A stretch of 64,000 nt of DNA from Moniliophthora roreri. Its lineage: Eukaryota; Basidiomycota; Agaricomycetes; Agaricales; Marasmiaceae. Below the pieces are notes generated by a model. It was not told the origin of the DNA. It saw only the letters and a program-made list of their open reading frames with translations, and did no database searches. The DNA is taken from the NCBI GenBank assembly GCA_001466705.2, contig LATX02000046.1, positions 310,001 to 374,000 of the forward strand. Reading direction: 5' to 3'. The translations under genes were made by a program, and so were the position numbers. This document shows positions 11,661 to 22,106 of this stretch, piece by piece; the stretch's first letter is position 1, and the number at the start of each line of letters is the position of its first letter.

Positions 11661-13183
11661 ATGTCAAGCAAGTCGTCCTCACTGGCTACAATTAATGAAC
11701 TTTTAGCTGGCAGCGTGGGTGGGGCGGCCCAAGTTATAGTCGGCCAGCCTCTCGACACGATTAAAACTCGTGCTCAGATCGCTCCCAGTATGTTGACCGT
11801 TCTTCGAATTAAAACTGGTTCTATGAAAGGCTAAACCGTTTTCCATTTTAGAGGGCATGTTCGTGAGTTACTAATTAATATTCAGAGCGACAATCGATGG
11901 ACGATCCTCCAGAAAGGACCTATGGATATCTTAACCCAGACGATAAGGAAAGAAGGCTTCTTCGCACTATACAAAGGTGTGTTTCGTGTCACTTTTCGCG
12001 TGTAATACGACTGATTATTCTTCAGGAATGGCCAGCCCTCTTATCGGAATCGCCGGTGTCAACTCCCTGCTATTTGCCGCATACGGTGTATCGAAGCGAA
12101 TAATATCACCATACCCCCAACTTTCACTTCCTCAAATAGCTCTTGCGGGTGCTATGGCTGGTGCAGCAAATGCTATATTAGCCAGCCCAGGTGCGTGCTC
12201 GTTTATGCGCACGCGATAGCCATACATTAACACGATACCCATGACCAGTGGAGATGTTCAAAGTTCGCATGCAAGGCCAATACGGAGGGCTCGCCGACAA
12301 ACGTCTGAGAACAGTTGCTCGAGAGATGTGGTCAGAATGGGGGTTCAGGAAAGGTGTCATGCGTGGATATTGGGTATGTGTCTAGTCGGAGTATGATTAC
12401 TGGTTCGGATTCATACTTCACATGTAGATCACGGTAATGCGAGAGATACCAGCATATGCAGGGTAAGTATCCGTTCTCTGCGTGGTGACTTGGTGGGCTT
12501 ACCCCTTCTCAGCTTCTACACAGGTGACGACGAGCTGTCTTCATGAGCGATACGTGCTGACCAACTTCAGCATATGAATTCTCAAAACGAAGATTCATCT
12601 CCATTTATGGCCCTGAACTCCCTGTGTGGGCCCTTTTGGCGAGCGGATCCACTGGCGGAGTGAGTAAGGCTAGGGCAGAGTTTTTATGTCGGCGCTGAAA
12701 TGTTCCTTGTTATAGATCGCTTACTGGCTATCATGTTATCCACTTGGTCAGTCCCCCAAGTTCGTTTATGTGGGCACTTGATTTTAACCTTCAGCACAGA
12801 TGTGATCAAGTCGAGGGTCCAACTTCGTCCGACACCACCGAGTGGGACACCTGTCCAGTATGTTGCGAATGAAGTGAGGATGATACTGGCCGAGTCGGGA
12901 GCGAGAGGATTGTTCAATGGGCTTTCACCGTCTTGTATGTTCTTGCCTTGTTCTTCTGATACCTGGTTACTTACTCGAGGACGCTTTTAGTGTTGCGAAG
13001 GTATAATCTCACTCGTCCATCTGCATGGACCGATACTGACCGACACTTTAAAACAGTATACCCGCTGCTGCAAGTACATTTGCTGCGTTTGAGTTGACTA
13101 GAGGTGAGTCAAGAAACCTTCTCTATCGTACGTCGACTCATCGCATCGCATCAGAATATCTTGCAAAAGTCACTGGTGTATGA
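11661..13183 (+). CDS. Mitochondrial carrier family protein (amino-acid/acylcarnitine-type subgroup)
   Basis: Inner-membrane solute carrier of about 295 residues with three repeats. The signatures are QPLDTIKTRAQ (repeat 1), SPVEMFKVRMQ (repeat 2) and YPLDVIKSRVQ (repeat 3), each P-x-[DE]-x-x-[KR]. Exon 1 starts MSSKSSSLATINELLAG, right before transmembrane helix 1 (GSVGGAAQVIVG). GMASPLIGIAGVNSLLF and GLFNGLSPSLLR are typical of the carnitine/ornithine/Ymc clade. Helix 4 reads RGYWITVMREIPAYAGFY; Arg-Glu at the presumed second contact point is the form known in amino-acid carriers, whereas the acylcarnitine carrier has Arg-Asp. The intron in repeat 3 has to use the later of two close AG acceptors (near 12798) to restore PLDVIK. 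The stop follows LAKVTGV. Substrate is therefore only inferred. Confidence 0.85.
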
Positions 13184-13725
13184 TACATACTGTACCTTTT
13201 GTATTTCGAATAATAGCTCTTCGAGAACCCAACTGCTTCGGGTCGTCAATATTTCGAGGTCTACCTATTCACTCGCTCGTCACATGCACATGCCACTGCC
13301 TACTTGAAGTGCCGCAGCTTATGGAATATGGAAGTGGGATTCGAGTCATACTCAGTCTCCGGCGGTGTCGGGCTTGTCGTCTTTGCTGTTTTTGCTGTTG
13401 TTATTCCGAATGCATTCCCATGAGTTTCTACCAACCATTACTACATACAACATATAGCACTTGCCAAGTGACCACTATACCTTTTTACATCCTTTGCAGC
13501 AAAGCAGCAAAGCAGCAAAGCTCTGCCTCGAGGTTATCTGATCGCTTCACACGTGGTACACCGGACCCAGCGGAAAATCTTTGACGTCATTCGGATCTCA
13601 GCCTTTTTTACTCGTCAATTCCCGTACAACTAGATCCTTTCTCCACGTATCGTAACCTTATAAATACAGTCCTTTACGGTCCGTGTACTCTATTACCTTC
13701 GCCCTTCTTCTCATTGTCATTCATC
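13184..13725 (+). promoter_or_regulatory. Carrier 3' flank and arginase promoter region, with TATA box
   Basis: About 540 bp between carrier and arginase on the same strand. A good TATA box, TATAAAT, sits at 13659-13665, about 60 bases before the arginase ATG and followed by a pyrimidine-rich leader (CTTCGCCCTTCTTCTC). A short tandem repeat of AGCAAAGC-type units lies at about 13494-13523. Confidence 0.55.
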
Positions 13726-15177
13726 ATGTCTGTCTCGTCGCGCTTCATTAAGAATAATACTGCTGTTGTGAGTTCTCTCTCGTCCTTGAAGCCTCCGGTT
13801 GGTTTGCTAATTGAACTGTAATAGATCGTCGGATGCCCTTTCAGGTATGAAGCATCACTCTACATACCTTACCTTCAAACCGCAACACCCAACTAACGGT
13901 TTCTGTTTCTAACAGGGGTGGCCAGGTCCGTTTTGCCCTTTTCTATGCGTCGTTCAACCTCCTCAATTTCCCTGTTTGACAGCCAAGACTCGGTGTAGAC
14001 AAAGGACCAATCCACCTCGTAGAAGCAGGTCTTATCGACCAACTCAAGGAGCTCGGATGGAATGTCAAGTTTGACGGTCACCACCAGTTTGAGGAAATTA
14101 TAGCCCAGGACGATCCTCCCATTGGAAAGCTGAAGAACCCGAGATTTGTTTCTCGTGTATGTCGATCCGTGGCAAATGTTATTGGGGAGCATGCCCAAAA
14201 GGGAGAGCTTCCGGTTACGCTTGGTGGTGATCATTCGTTGGTGCGCGCCAGGTCGTTACATTTAAGATTGAGGTTCATGCTAACACTCGTGCAGGCAATG
14301 GGAACTATCTCTGGAACACTCGAGTAAGCCAAGATATCTCAAGTGAAGTCAGCTCACCAAGACTTACAGTACATATCCTGATGCATGCATCGTCTGGGTC
14401 GATGCCCATGCCGACATTAATACCCCCGAGACGACGGAATCAGGTTAGCAGTAACTCTGCCACCGCTCTTCGCAACAACATCGGCAGCATTCTCACCCTT
14501 TCTATCTATCTAGGAAACATCCACGGCATGCCGGTATCTTTCCTCCTTGGAATCGCTGGCAAGATACCCGAATTTGACTGGGTCAAACCGGCATTGAAAG
14601 CCAACAAGATTGTCTACATTGGTCTTCGTGATATAGATTCCGGAGAGAAACGTATCTTGAAGGAAAACAATATCAAGGCGTTTAGTATGCATGAAGTGGA
14701 CAAGTACGGGATTGGGAAGGTTGTTGAGATGGCCCTGGATCACGTTAATCCGAAGAGGGATTTGCCTATCCATTTGAGTTTCGATGTGGATGCGTTGGAT
14801 CCCAGTGTTGCACCTTCGACTGGAACGCCGGTGAGTTGGCATTGTATTGGGGATAATGTACCGTACTTATGCATCGATTAGGTCCGTGGGGGTTTGACCT
14901 TCAGAGAGGGTCATTATATTTGTGAAGCTATTTGGGAAACTGGGTTACTTGTAGCTCTAGACATAATGGTGCGTCAGAAACCGATAACTATCTTCGGGGC
15001 CTGACATGTCCTCTCATATGCAGGAAGTAAACCCGGACTTGGCAGACGAAGCGAGCGTCAAGCAAACTGTAGCTGTAGGGAATTCATTAACGCGAGCGGC
15101 TCTAGGTGAGAAATGTCGCGTTACGGAGCGTATGATCAGTCATAACTGACCATGGTTTAGGAGAGACTTTATTGTAG
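13726..15177 (+). CDS. CAR1: Arginase
   Basis: Hydrolyses L-arginine to ornithine and urea with a binuclear manganese centre. Exon 1 starts [14 protein letters not shown]; small exons follow, reading IVGCPFS and GGQ, then [16 protein letters not shown]. All metal-binding motifs are seen: VTLGGDHS (His), [12 protein letters not shown] (DAHAD), [12 protein letters not shown] and [19 protein letters not shown] (DVDALDP). The C-terminal exons give [28 protein letters not shown] (EVNP) and a stop after GETLL. Length is about 330 residues, as usual. At least eight introns are present, several in the first 250 bp. It lies 540 bp downstream of a carrier that may move basic amino acids. Confidence 0.95.
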
Positions 15178-15597
15178 ATTCGTATATTGTATGGTAATTT
15201 CGAGGATGAATAGGCATGCCTCCCCGTTCGATGCACACAAATTATCTAACTGGTTTCTTCAAAAGCATGACCGGCGCTCGGTCAAGTTTTTAATTGTTCT
15301 CGGTGAGTCACTGTGGCATTGTTGCTAAGGAAAACCCTGGACCGCGTTGCAGAACACGTCCGTGTGGTCTTCCATGAATGGCCCAACCTTCCAATTCGGG
15401 TAACTGCTTTGACTCCTTGCAGAACGATACCGTGATACGGCCACAGCCGTCACGTCCAAAAACAACACCAGTAATCAGATCTCAGATTGAACTTGACTTA
15501 GTACTAAGTTCAACCAAATCCTCCAGTAAGATCCTGACAGCCTCCTGCTCTTTCTTCTCACCTCCCTTCTATTTCCAACTCTTCCATTACCTTCCCA
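15178..15597 (+). other. Intergenic region
   Basis: About 420 bp between arginase and the next + strand gene. The last 60 bases are rich in CT (CTCTTTCTTCTCACCTCCC), a usual fungal leader context. No gene or repeat seen. Confidence 0.4.
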
Positions 15598-16986
15598 ATG
15601 AGCTTTTCAAATTTATCCAACTCACATCTAGCCCGCGTCGAACCCAAAGGCAATACAAGTTCATCAGTCGCCTCCGACCAAAGCCAACCTCCTCCTGCCC
15701 CACGTCCTCGAGGCAGGAGCTTCATCTACGACAATGCGAATCATGGGTCGGAATTGCAGCAGGAGCCGAAATCATTGGAGGTCGAAAGTGGGTTCATCAC
15801 CATTTTCACCTTCTATGTCTCACCGACAGTCCTTTTATAGCAGAGACCACTACACCCTCATCGGCAATGACCCCTACGTCCTCTGCATTGCACGATGTCC
15901 CCATTGCGCCTTCATCTGGTGTACAAGAAACACTAGCTTCTGTCGCGTCAGTCCTTGCTACCCCGGCCGTCGTCGACGACACGACCCCTTCCGCCAGTGA
16001 GACCACAAGGGTACCGCAAGGGCCCACAGTCGACGACCAGGATGCAACCAAAAGAGACGTCATGCACCCAGCTCACAGTACTGGTTCGACAAAGAGAAAG
16101 AGGTGTGCTGATGATTCCAACGAATCTGAACTTGAAGCTACATCTGCAACCGCAGAAGTGCGCTCGGCCCACGTCACTGATTTGGCGAGGAGAAAGAGGC
16201 GTGCTTATAATCTTGTCGACGGTCCTGTTCCACCAAGTGGCAACGTATTGCCTGTCTCCAAACAAATGCCATCGATCTCAACGCCAGATGCGGCGACCAC
16301 TCGTGCTACGGCTAACATGCAAACTGTTTTTGCTGTTAGGTCGTCTGCGTCTCACACATTGGTGAGTATCGTCTTCTATCATTAGCCCAAGGATGCTTGC
16401 TAATAATCATTGTTGCGACAGACGGGCTTTTGCTCTAATACGGAGTGCCGAAGTGGACCTACCGAAACTTCCTGGGGGAAGTATGGCGCAGAGTTGTGCA
16501 TATTGCACCTGCAGTAGTAAGTCCATCGCATCTATTAACCCATGTTCGCCTCCGATTTATCTATTTAGTGAATCATTCGACAACATTAGCGTCACCAAGA
16601 ACAAAGACATAGCGAAACATATCAAAGCACTCGAGATTGCTGGCATGGTCCAGAGAACGACTAAAGGTCGCAAATGGTCCGATTTTCATGTCACACCTCC
16701 AGCGTTCATGCTTCCCATGAGCTATCTCGACGAGGTGAGCACCAAAATCGACCAAGAAGAAGCCAAAAAGATCCTGGTGTGGAGTACCGCGTTGACCATA
16801 CCTGGAAAAGATGTTAGGGTACCACAAGGTTTTACCATTCCAGCGCATTCGTATGCACTTACAGGTGCAGAAGAATGGATTCCGGTCGAACCAGCAAGGT
16901 TGGACATGTGGCCCATGACCACTCGTCTCTGGCGGGCGGTATCTGTTAATGGTCAAATCCAACCAACAGATTGGCAGTTTCCTTGA
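15598..16986 (+). CDS. Uncharacterised low-complexity, probably nuclear protein
   Basis: I do not recognise the family. The start MSFSNLSNSHLARVEP is preceded by a pyrimidine-rich leader. The N-terminal half is Ser/Thr/Pro/Ala-rich and disordered. It holds two similar basic patches, STKRKRCADDSNE (near 16090) and LARRKRRAYNLVDG (near 16190), which look like nuclear localisation signals. A weak donor near 15794 and acceptor near 15830 join exons 1 and 2. The intron at about 16361-16421 (GTGAGT to ACAG) joins HTL to TGFCSNTECRSGPTE. The next, at about 16518-16569, gives LHLQYESFDNISVTKNKDIA. The last exon is an ordered-looking module (WSDFHVTPPAFMLPM, VSTKIDQEEAKKILVW) ending PTDWQFP. Good splice consensus and continuity argue for a real gene. 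Confidence 0.55.
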
Positions 16987-17557
16987 AAGGAGCTTTTTTC
17001 ACGACCATTTTATTCCGTTTCTCTTTCTTACTTGATTCCGGCAGTCGTACAGGACTTGGTCGTTATCTATTTTGATATTTACTCTTGAAGTTATTGTATA
17101 CGTGGACACAGATGAACAGGCATGTTTTGGATATACGTTTTGTAGGGCCCAATAATTGATCCTTTTTGCACGACTTCTGGATGTCAACTTCACTGATTGC
17201 CTGCATGTACAAGTTGCACCGATCAAATTCGAGTCGAGAAAGCGAGGAGCTAGCACGAATATCTTTATAACGTATCAGTACCCCTAAGTATGACTATAGC
17301 AAGCTCGCCAGCATTGCTACGAATGAATTTTGACAGTTGCGAATTTATCCCTTGAGGCATACGTTCAACAAACAGACATGAAAGGGAGGAGCAAACCTCG
17401 GGAAAGTAGATTGAAAGTATTATAACTAGTACCGTATCTCAAAGGAAAGACGAACGAGTGGAATAGTAACTTTACATATAAGCAACCTCATAGCAATGCC
17501 GTAAAGCGATCAAGTAGTGTCCCAGATTCCAGGTTTTCCATCCAGTCTCGGTATCCA
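16987..17557. other. Convergent intergenic region
   Basis: About 570 bp between the 3' ends of the unknown + strand gene and the - strand epsin gene. Nothing beyond probable 3' untranslated sequence is seen. Confidence 0.4.
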
Positions 17558-19422
17558 CTAAAGACTAAAGAACGGCTGTTCAGTGTTCTGCTGGTTCTGT
17601 TGCTGCATGGCGAAAGGATTCTTTCCCGGTGTTTGTTGAGCAGCAATGAGTCTTCCGGCATCCGTATGCCCATATCTAATAGAGTTCGTCAGCTGGCTGT
17701 CCATACACGTATCAAGTATACGTACCTCAGGACACCAACATTACCAAAAGTATCCTGTCCACCATCCCTATCCGCGAACAGGTTGGCCAGTTCTTGGTTC
17801 TCGTTCTGCTTCGGCTTGACATGTATTGGTCGGTTCCCTTGTTGCGACGGTGACGAAGGCGACTGCATCGCTGACGAGGAACCAGGAGACGGCGATCTGA
17901 ATGCTGATGAGGAAGTACTAAGATCGTGGGTCTGAAGATGTTTCCCAGAATCATAGGTTCCTTGGATATTGAATGACAGCTGGTTGTTGCGTTGGTTATT
18001 CTGGTTGCTCGGTGAACTCGGCGAGGGCGATGATGGGAATTGGGCAAAGGGGTTGTTTGCACTGAACATGTTGGCATTGACGTGAACCAATACTGCAAGT
18101 AGGAAATGAGATGACTTACCCAAACCCGGTCGGCTGAGGCGCTAGAGCGGTCTGCTGCGGGAATAGAGAGCTGCTCTGTTGAGGGGAAAGACTCTGTTGT
18201 TGCTGCTGTTGCTGCTGGAACTGCTGCTGCTGCATCATCATTTGTTGTCGCATCCATTCCTCTTGTTGTTGTTGAGCTTGCTGCTGCTGGAATGCTTCTT
18301 GCTGACGGAGATATTCTGCCTAAAGTAGGTGGTAAGTACGCGTGGTGATCAGAAAATCAGAACGGAAGAACCTGGGCAGCTTCCTGCATTTGTTGCTGGT
18401 AAGGATTAAAGGATGTGAACTGAGGCTGCATTTGCATTTGTGCGAATTGGGGTTGCATTTGGGTAAACTGAGGCTGCAGGCTACCGTCCATAGGGAAAGG
18501 ATTGTTATTAAACTGCAGTTGGACGTTCGGCGGTGGCCTATACAACTTCGTGATCAGTCCTCGCTCAGTCGGACTTGCTGACGGTACGCACAGCTGGTTG
18601 CTATCGTCGAATAACGCTGATTCAGTGGCCGATGCGTTCGCATCATCGATACTTTTACTCCTTTTTGCCTCGTCTTCTTGACTCAGTTCAATTGCTCTCT
18701 GTAGATCTTTCTCTTCCTGAGTCATCTGTCCTTGGCCCGACTTCATACTCTCTTCAATAGCTCGCTGGAGGTCTTCGTCTTCTTTGTTCTTTCTGCCCCT
18801 CCTCGATGAGGTGTCCGGAGGGAAAGATTCGCTCCGGTCGCCTTGTCGCATACGATCTCGAGCATCAGCGCGATTCCTTCGCTGCGTGCGGATCTTTGAG
18901 TCATCCATGAGGAGGTTTGTAATATCCTTTGCTCGTTGGCGAACGTTAGCTCCTTGATCTGTCCCATCCTCGTCGACATATTGGAACTCTCGGAGGGTCT
19001 TGATTACGTAGAGATTTTCCTTGTAGTAGCGCACGACGTCCTCTGACCCTTGCAGTAGGCAGTAGTCAATCACAGCTAATGTCTGCCAAAGCTTGAGTGT
19101 TGTAACCGTGGACAGACCGGGCGGAAGTACACACCTTGAAAACATGCCGCCAGTTCTTCCCCTTGTCGTTCAATCTCTTGTCTAATATTTCAATTATTTC
19201 GATGAAATCCTGTCTAGAACGAATACTAAATGGGACCTGAATAGAAAAATGTAAAGCCTTGGCTCACTGATTCCAACTCAGCTTTGCGATTTCATTCATT
19301 TGCTGTCCGGTGGGGCCCCATGGGTCGTTCGACGTAGCATCTCGTACTTTGGCTTGAGTGTCCGAGTACCCTTTGGTATAATTTTTGGTTGCTCGCAGTG
19401 CGGCTTTACCAAAGTGCTGCAT
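17558..19422 (-). CDS. Epsin (ENTH domain, UIM and NPF motifs)
   Basis: Endocytic adaptor of the Ent1/Ent2 type, about 550 residues. Exon 1 starts MQHFGKAALRATKNYTKGYS; the ENTH domain continues with VRDATSNDPWGPTGQQM, KNWRHVFK, LTLLDYCLLQGSEDV and IKTLREFQYVDEDGTDQG. Two ubiquitin-interacting motifs follow: DEDLQRAIEESM and EKDLQRAIELSQED. The middle is Gln/Met-rich, with FNPYQQQMQEAAQ and a CAG/CTG-rich poly-Gln tract at 18190-18300. Two EH-domain-binding NPF motifs (NNPFAQF, KNPFAMQ) lie near the C-terminus, which ends QPFFSL. ENTH binds PI(4,5)P2, UIMs bind ubiquitinated cargo and NPF binds EH proteins such as Ede1/Pan1. The long in-frame stretch upstream of 19422 is probably leader. Confidence 0.92.
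18190..18300 (-). repeat. CAG/CTG trinucleotide-rich tract coding poly-Gln in epsin
   Basis: Interrupted runs of CTG, TTG and TTGTTG on the + strand translate on the - strand to Gln runs broken by Met, Glu and Ser. Such tracts vary in length between strains. Confidence 0.7.
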
Positions 19423-19928
19423 CGTGGGTGGATGGAGGTCACGGTGAAAGAAAAGGGATACAATTGATGATGAACTCGGAAAACATGAATTGACTTTCGG
19501 AATCGCTGCCGGCGTTTGCGACACAGTGACACACTGCCGGCCAGCTGCCAGCTTCCCTTGACCCGGTGCTCTCACCGTTGAGTGCTGTAAGTTGTATTTG
19601 TTCCGCTCGTCCTCGGTCATAGATAGACGATTTTTCTATAGATACAGGGATCCAAGTCTAACAGCTACGCCTACGTCGAGTTGAATGGTGAGCCTCCCTT
19701 CGCGCTTGCACCTCATTTATCTGCAGCTTTAATTGAGTGTAGCTTTGAGTGCAGCATACTTATGTAGTCATCGCATGTTCAACAAAAAAATGCTCTTGGC
19801 AGCTCGGAGAATGTAACAAAGAATCAATCAGTACGTACTGGCAGGACGGTCCGAGCGTTTTCGGCCACCACAAAGGATTCGATAAGAACAATGGACCTCG
19901 CTAAACATCTCTCCCCAATACCACAACC
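19423..19928. promoter_or_regulatory. Divergent promoter region, epsin and kinase
   Basis: About 500 bp between two divergent genes. CT/CA-rich sequence precedes the kinase ATG (CCCAATACCACAACC). No clear TATA box was recognised. Confidence 0.35.
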
Positions 19929-21548
19929 ATGCCCCCATCTCGAACCGAATCCGCAATTCGCAGATCTAGGAGATCCTTAGACAAATCCCCGACTATGAGA
20001 CCCAACTTTGGCGCCGCTGTTGAAGACGATGAAATACAGGTCAGGGAACCGAAAGTGCCATCAACGAACCGCAAGACAACTGTCGGGCTAGATCGTATAG
20101 CACTCGAGGTTGATGGACTACGGTATGGCTGGCATTTGAGACCCGATATATATCATGAAGAGGTACCAGAGGTGCGTCTCTGATCCTATGTACCGTTCTG
20201 CAACTTATTCTGAAACATTTTTGTCCAGTACCCCACAGCATTGCCTGTCGGATTGAAGCCAAAAGATCCTAGGCCAGCGCCGCTTCTTCTTGAAGACCTT
20301 GAATGTATCAAGACTCTTGGAGAAGGGGTGTCCGGAAAAGTGGTTTTGGTTCGAACGACTCGACGTTCACACCCATTAGACCGACCTGGCACACTGTTTG
20401 CCATGAAGATAGTCACCAGGAAGTATTTCCGATCATTAGATCAGGTGAGTTTATTTTATTTTTTTTTACTCGTCAACGCTGTTCTAAATGGTCAACAGTA
20501 CTCAACGTACGACAAAAATTGCGAAAGATCTGCACTCACCGAGCTACCATGGAACCCTTTCGTGACCGGCTTAATCGCAACATTTGTTGACACGAGAAAC
20601 GTCTATCTCGCCCTCGAATTCGCATCCTCTGGCACTCTCCGATCGCTCATACGCAAACACGCGCCTCTCTCAGCTAGCACCATCCAGTTCTACTTTTGTG
20701 CTATAGCAGCGGGCCTCACATTTTTGCATGACCACGACATTGTTCATCGCGACGTGAAACCGGAGAACATACTCATCGGAGCCGGCGGGTATCCCGTTTT
20801 AGCTGATTTTGGTTCTGCGAGAAAGCTGGAGGCAGATTTTGTACGGAGAGTGATAGACGAGGATGGCGATGTGGTGGAGGTTGGGCCTGATGCCACATCA
20901 GACTGGGAACTACCGGGTTCAACGGCTTATACGCCTCCAGAACTGATCAAGGTCAATGAGTTCGAAGAACGAGATTTTTACTTCGGACCGACGGTGGATT
21001 GGTACGCAACCGGGGTTATACTATTCGAGATGGCTACTAGACAGTTTGTGCGTGCTGCTCCTTTCTCGTTTTATTCTCTCGCTGACCAATTTATCATTTA
21101 GCCTTATTACGGTAAAACCGATAAATCTTGTGCAAGACGAATCTTGCGCGGAGGATACAAATGGCCTCGCGTTAAAGAGGCTCGTTTGGGAAGAACGATG
21201 AAGGCTTTTGTTGATGCACTGCTTGAAGCCGATCCAGCAAATCGGATGGGCATGTATGGTGTCCAGCAGATCATGAAACACCCATGGCTGCGCAACGTGG
21301 ATTGGGCCAAAGTTGTCTCTCGCGAGTATGTGGTGAGTTTCTTTTGACTATACCTATTCGTCTTTGATTATACCTAATAAGAATGCTATTACGTGCAGAT
21401 TCCCATGGAATTGGATGATCCATTTACGACCCAGACCTGGCACCGAGATCCCCTCCCTCAGCAAAAGATGGTACCTGGTTTGCGTGTCGTCAAGCCTGCG
21501 CTCTATCTGCGGCATGACAAGCGGTTTAGGGGCCGGCCAGAAATTTGA
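19929..21548 (+). CDS. Divergent AGC-like serine/threonine protein kinase
   Basis: A single kinase domain of about 300 residues in a protein of about 460. The start is MPPSRTESAIRRSRRS. The glycine loop is LGEGVSGKVVLVR, the ATP lysine is in FAMKIVTRKYF, the catalytic loop is IVHRDVKPENILIG and the magnesium loop is ADFGSARKL. The activation segment contains a long acidic insert (IDEDGDVVEVGP) before GSTAYTPPELI, with TPPE in place of APE. WYATGVILFEMATR and LLEADPANRMGM finish the lobe, and an AGC-like tail follows (HPWLRNVDWAKV, DDPFTTQTW). Introns at about 20444-20500, 21040-21103 and 21333-21398 fit. It resembles AGC kinases (PDK1/S6K-like) but I cannot place it in a named subfamily. The last exon ends GRPEI. 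Confidence 0.8.
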
Positions 21549-22106
21549 TGACATTTCCTGGCTGTCGCATGGTCGCTGTAACCTACTATCTATCTGTATC
21601 TCTATTACTTCGCTTTATACTACATTCTCATCTTGTTAGCATAATTAACAGTTTTTGGTAGCATGACAATCTAGGTGCAACTGGCTAGCGTTGGCTCCCG
21701 GAAGGCGAGTCGGTTCCGAAGGAACAAGTTGCCGCGGCTGGTTCTCTTCAAGGCTGGCACTGCGCTGTCTTTTGATTCTTGAAGGACATCTCTGTACCAT
21801 GTCTCTAATTCTAGGGCCATACTCTTCCGATGTAGCAATCCGTACAGTACCTCCGACGTACTCAAGTAGCCCTCGTAGTATCGGAATCACCAACCAATAG
21901 CCTTTTGTCAAACCCGCCCTAGTTTCGCGACAGTGCTCCTTGTTCCTTATGATCCCAGCTTGCCTCTCAACCATCATCCTAGCCCTTTTGCTCAACCACA
22001 TTAGACGCTGGAAACGAGTTCCACAGACTCGCCGCAAGTTTCTATCAGAGGCCGAAACATGCTCAACCATGTTCAAGGGAATCAAGTGAACCATACCAAC
22101 CAGACG
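21549..22106. other. Intergenic region
   Basis: About 560 bp with no supported coding exon. Probable 3' end of the kinase transcript and upstream sequence of the next gene. Confidence 0.35.

Noticed and set aside
13893..14234. Minus-strand open frame across arginase exons
   Set aside because: It is the complement of the arginase exon encoding LGVDKGP to LGGDHS.
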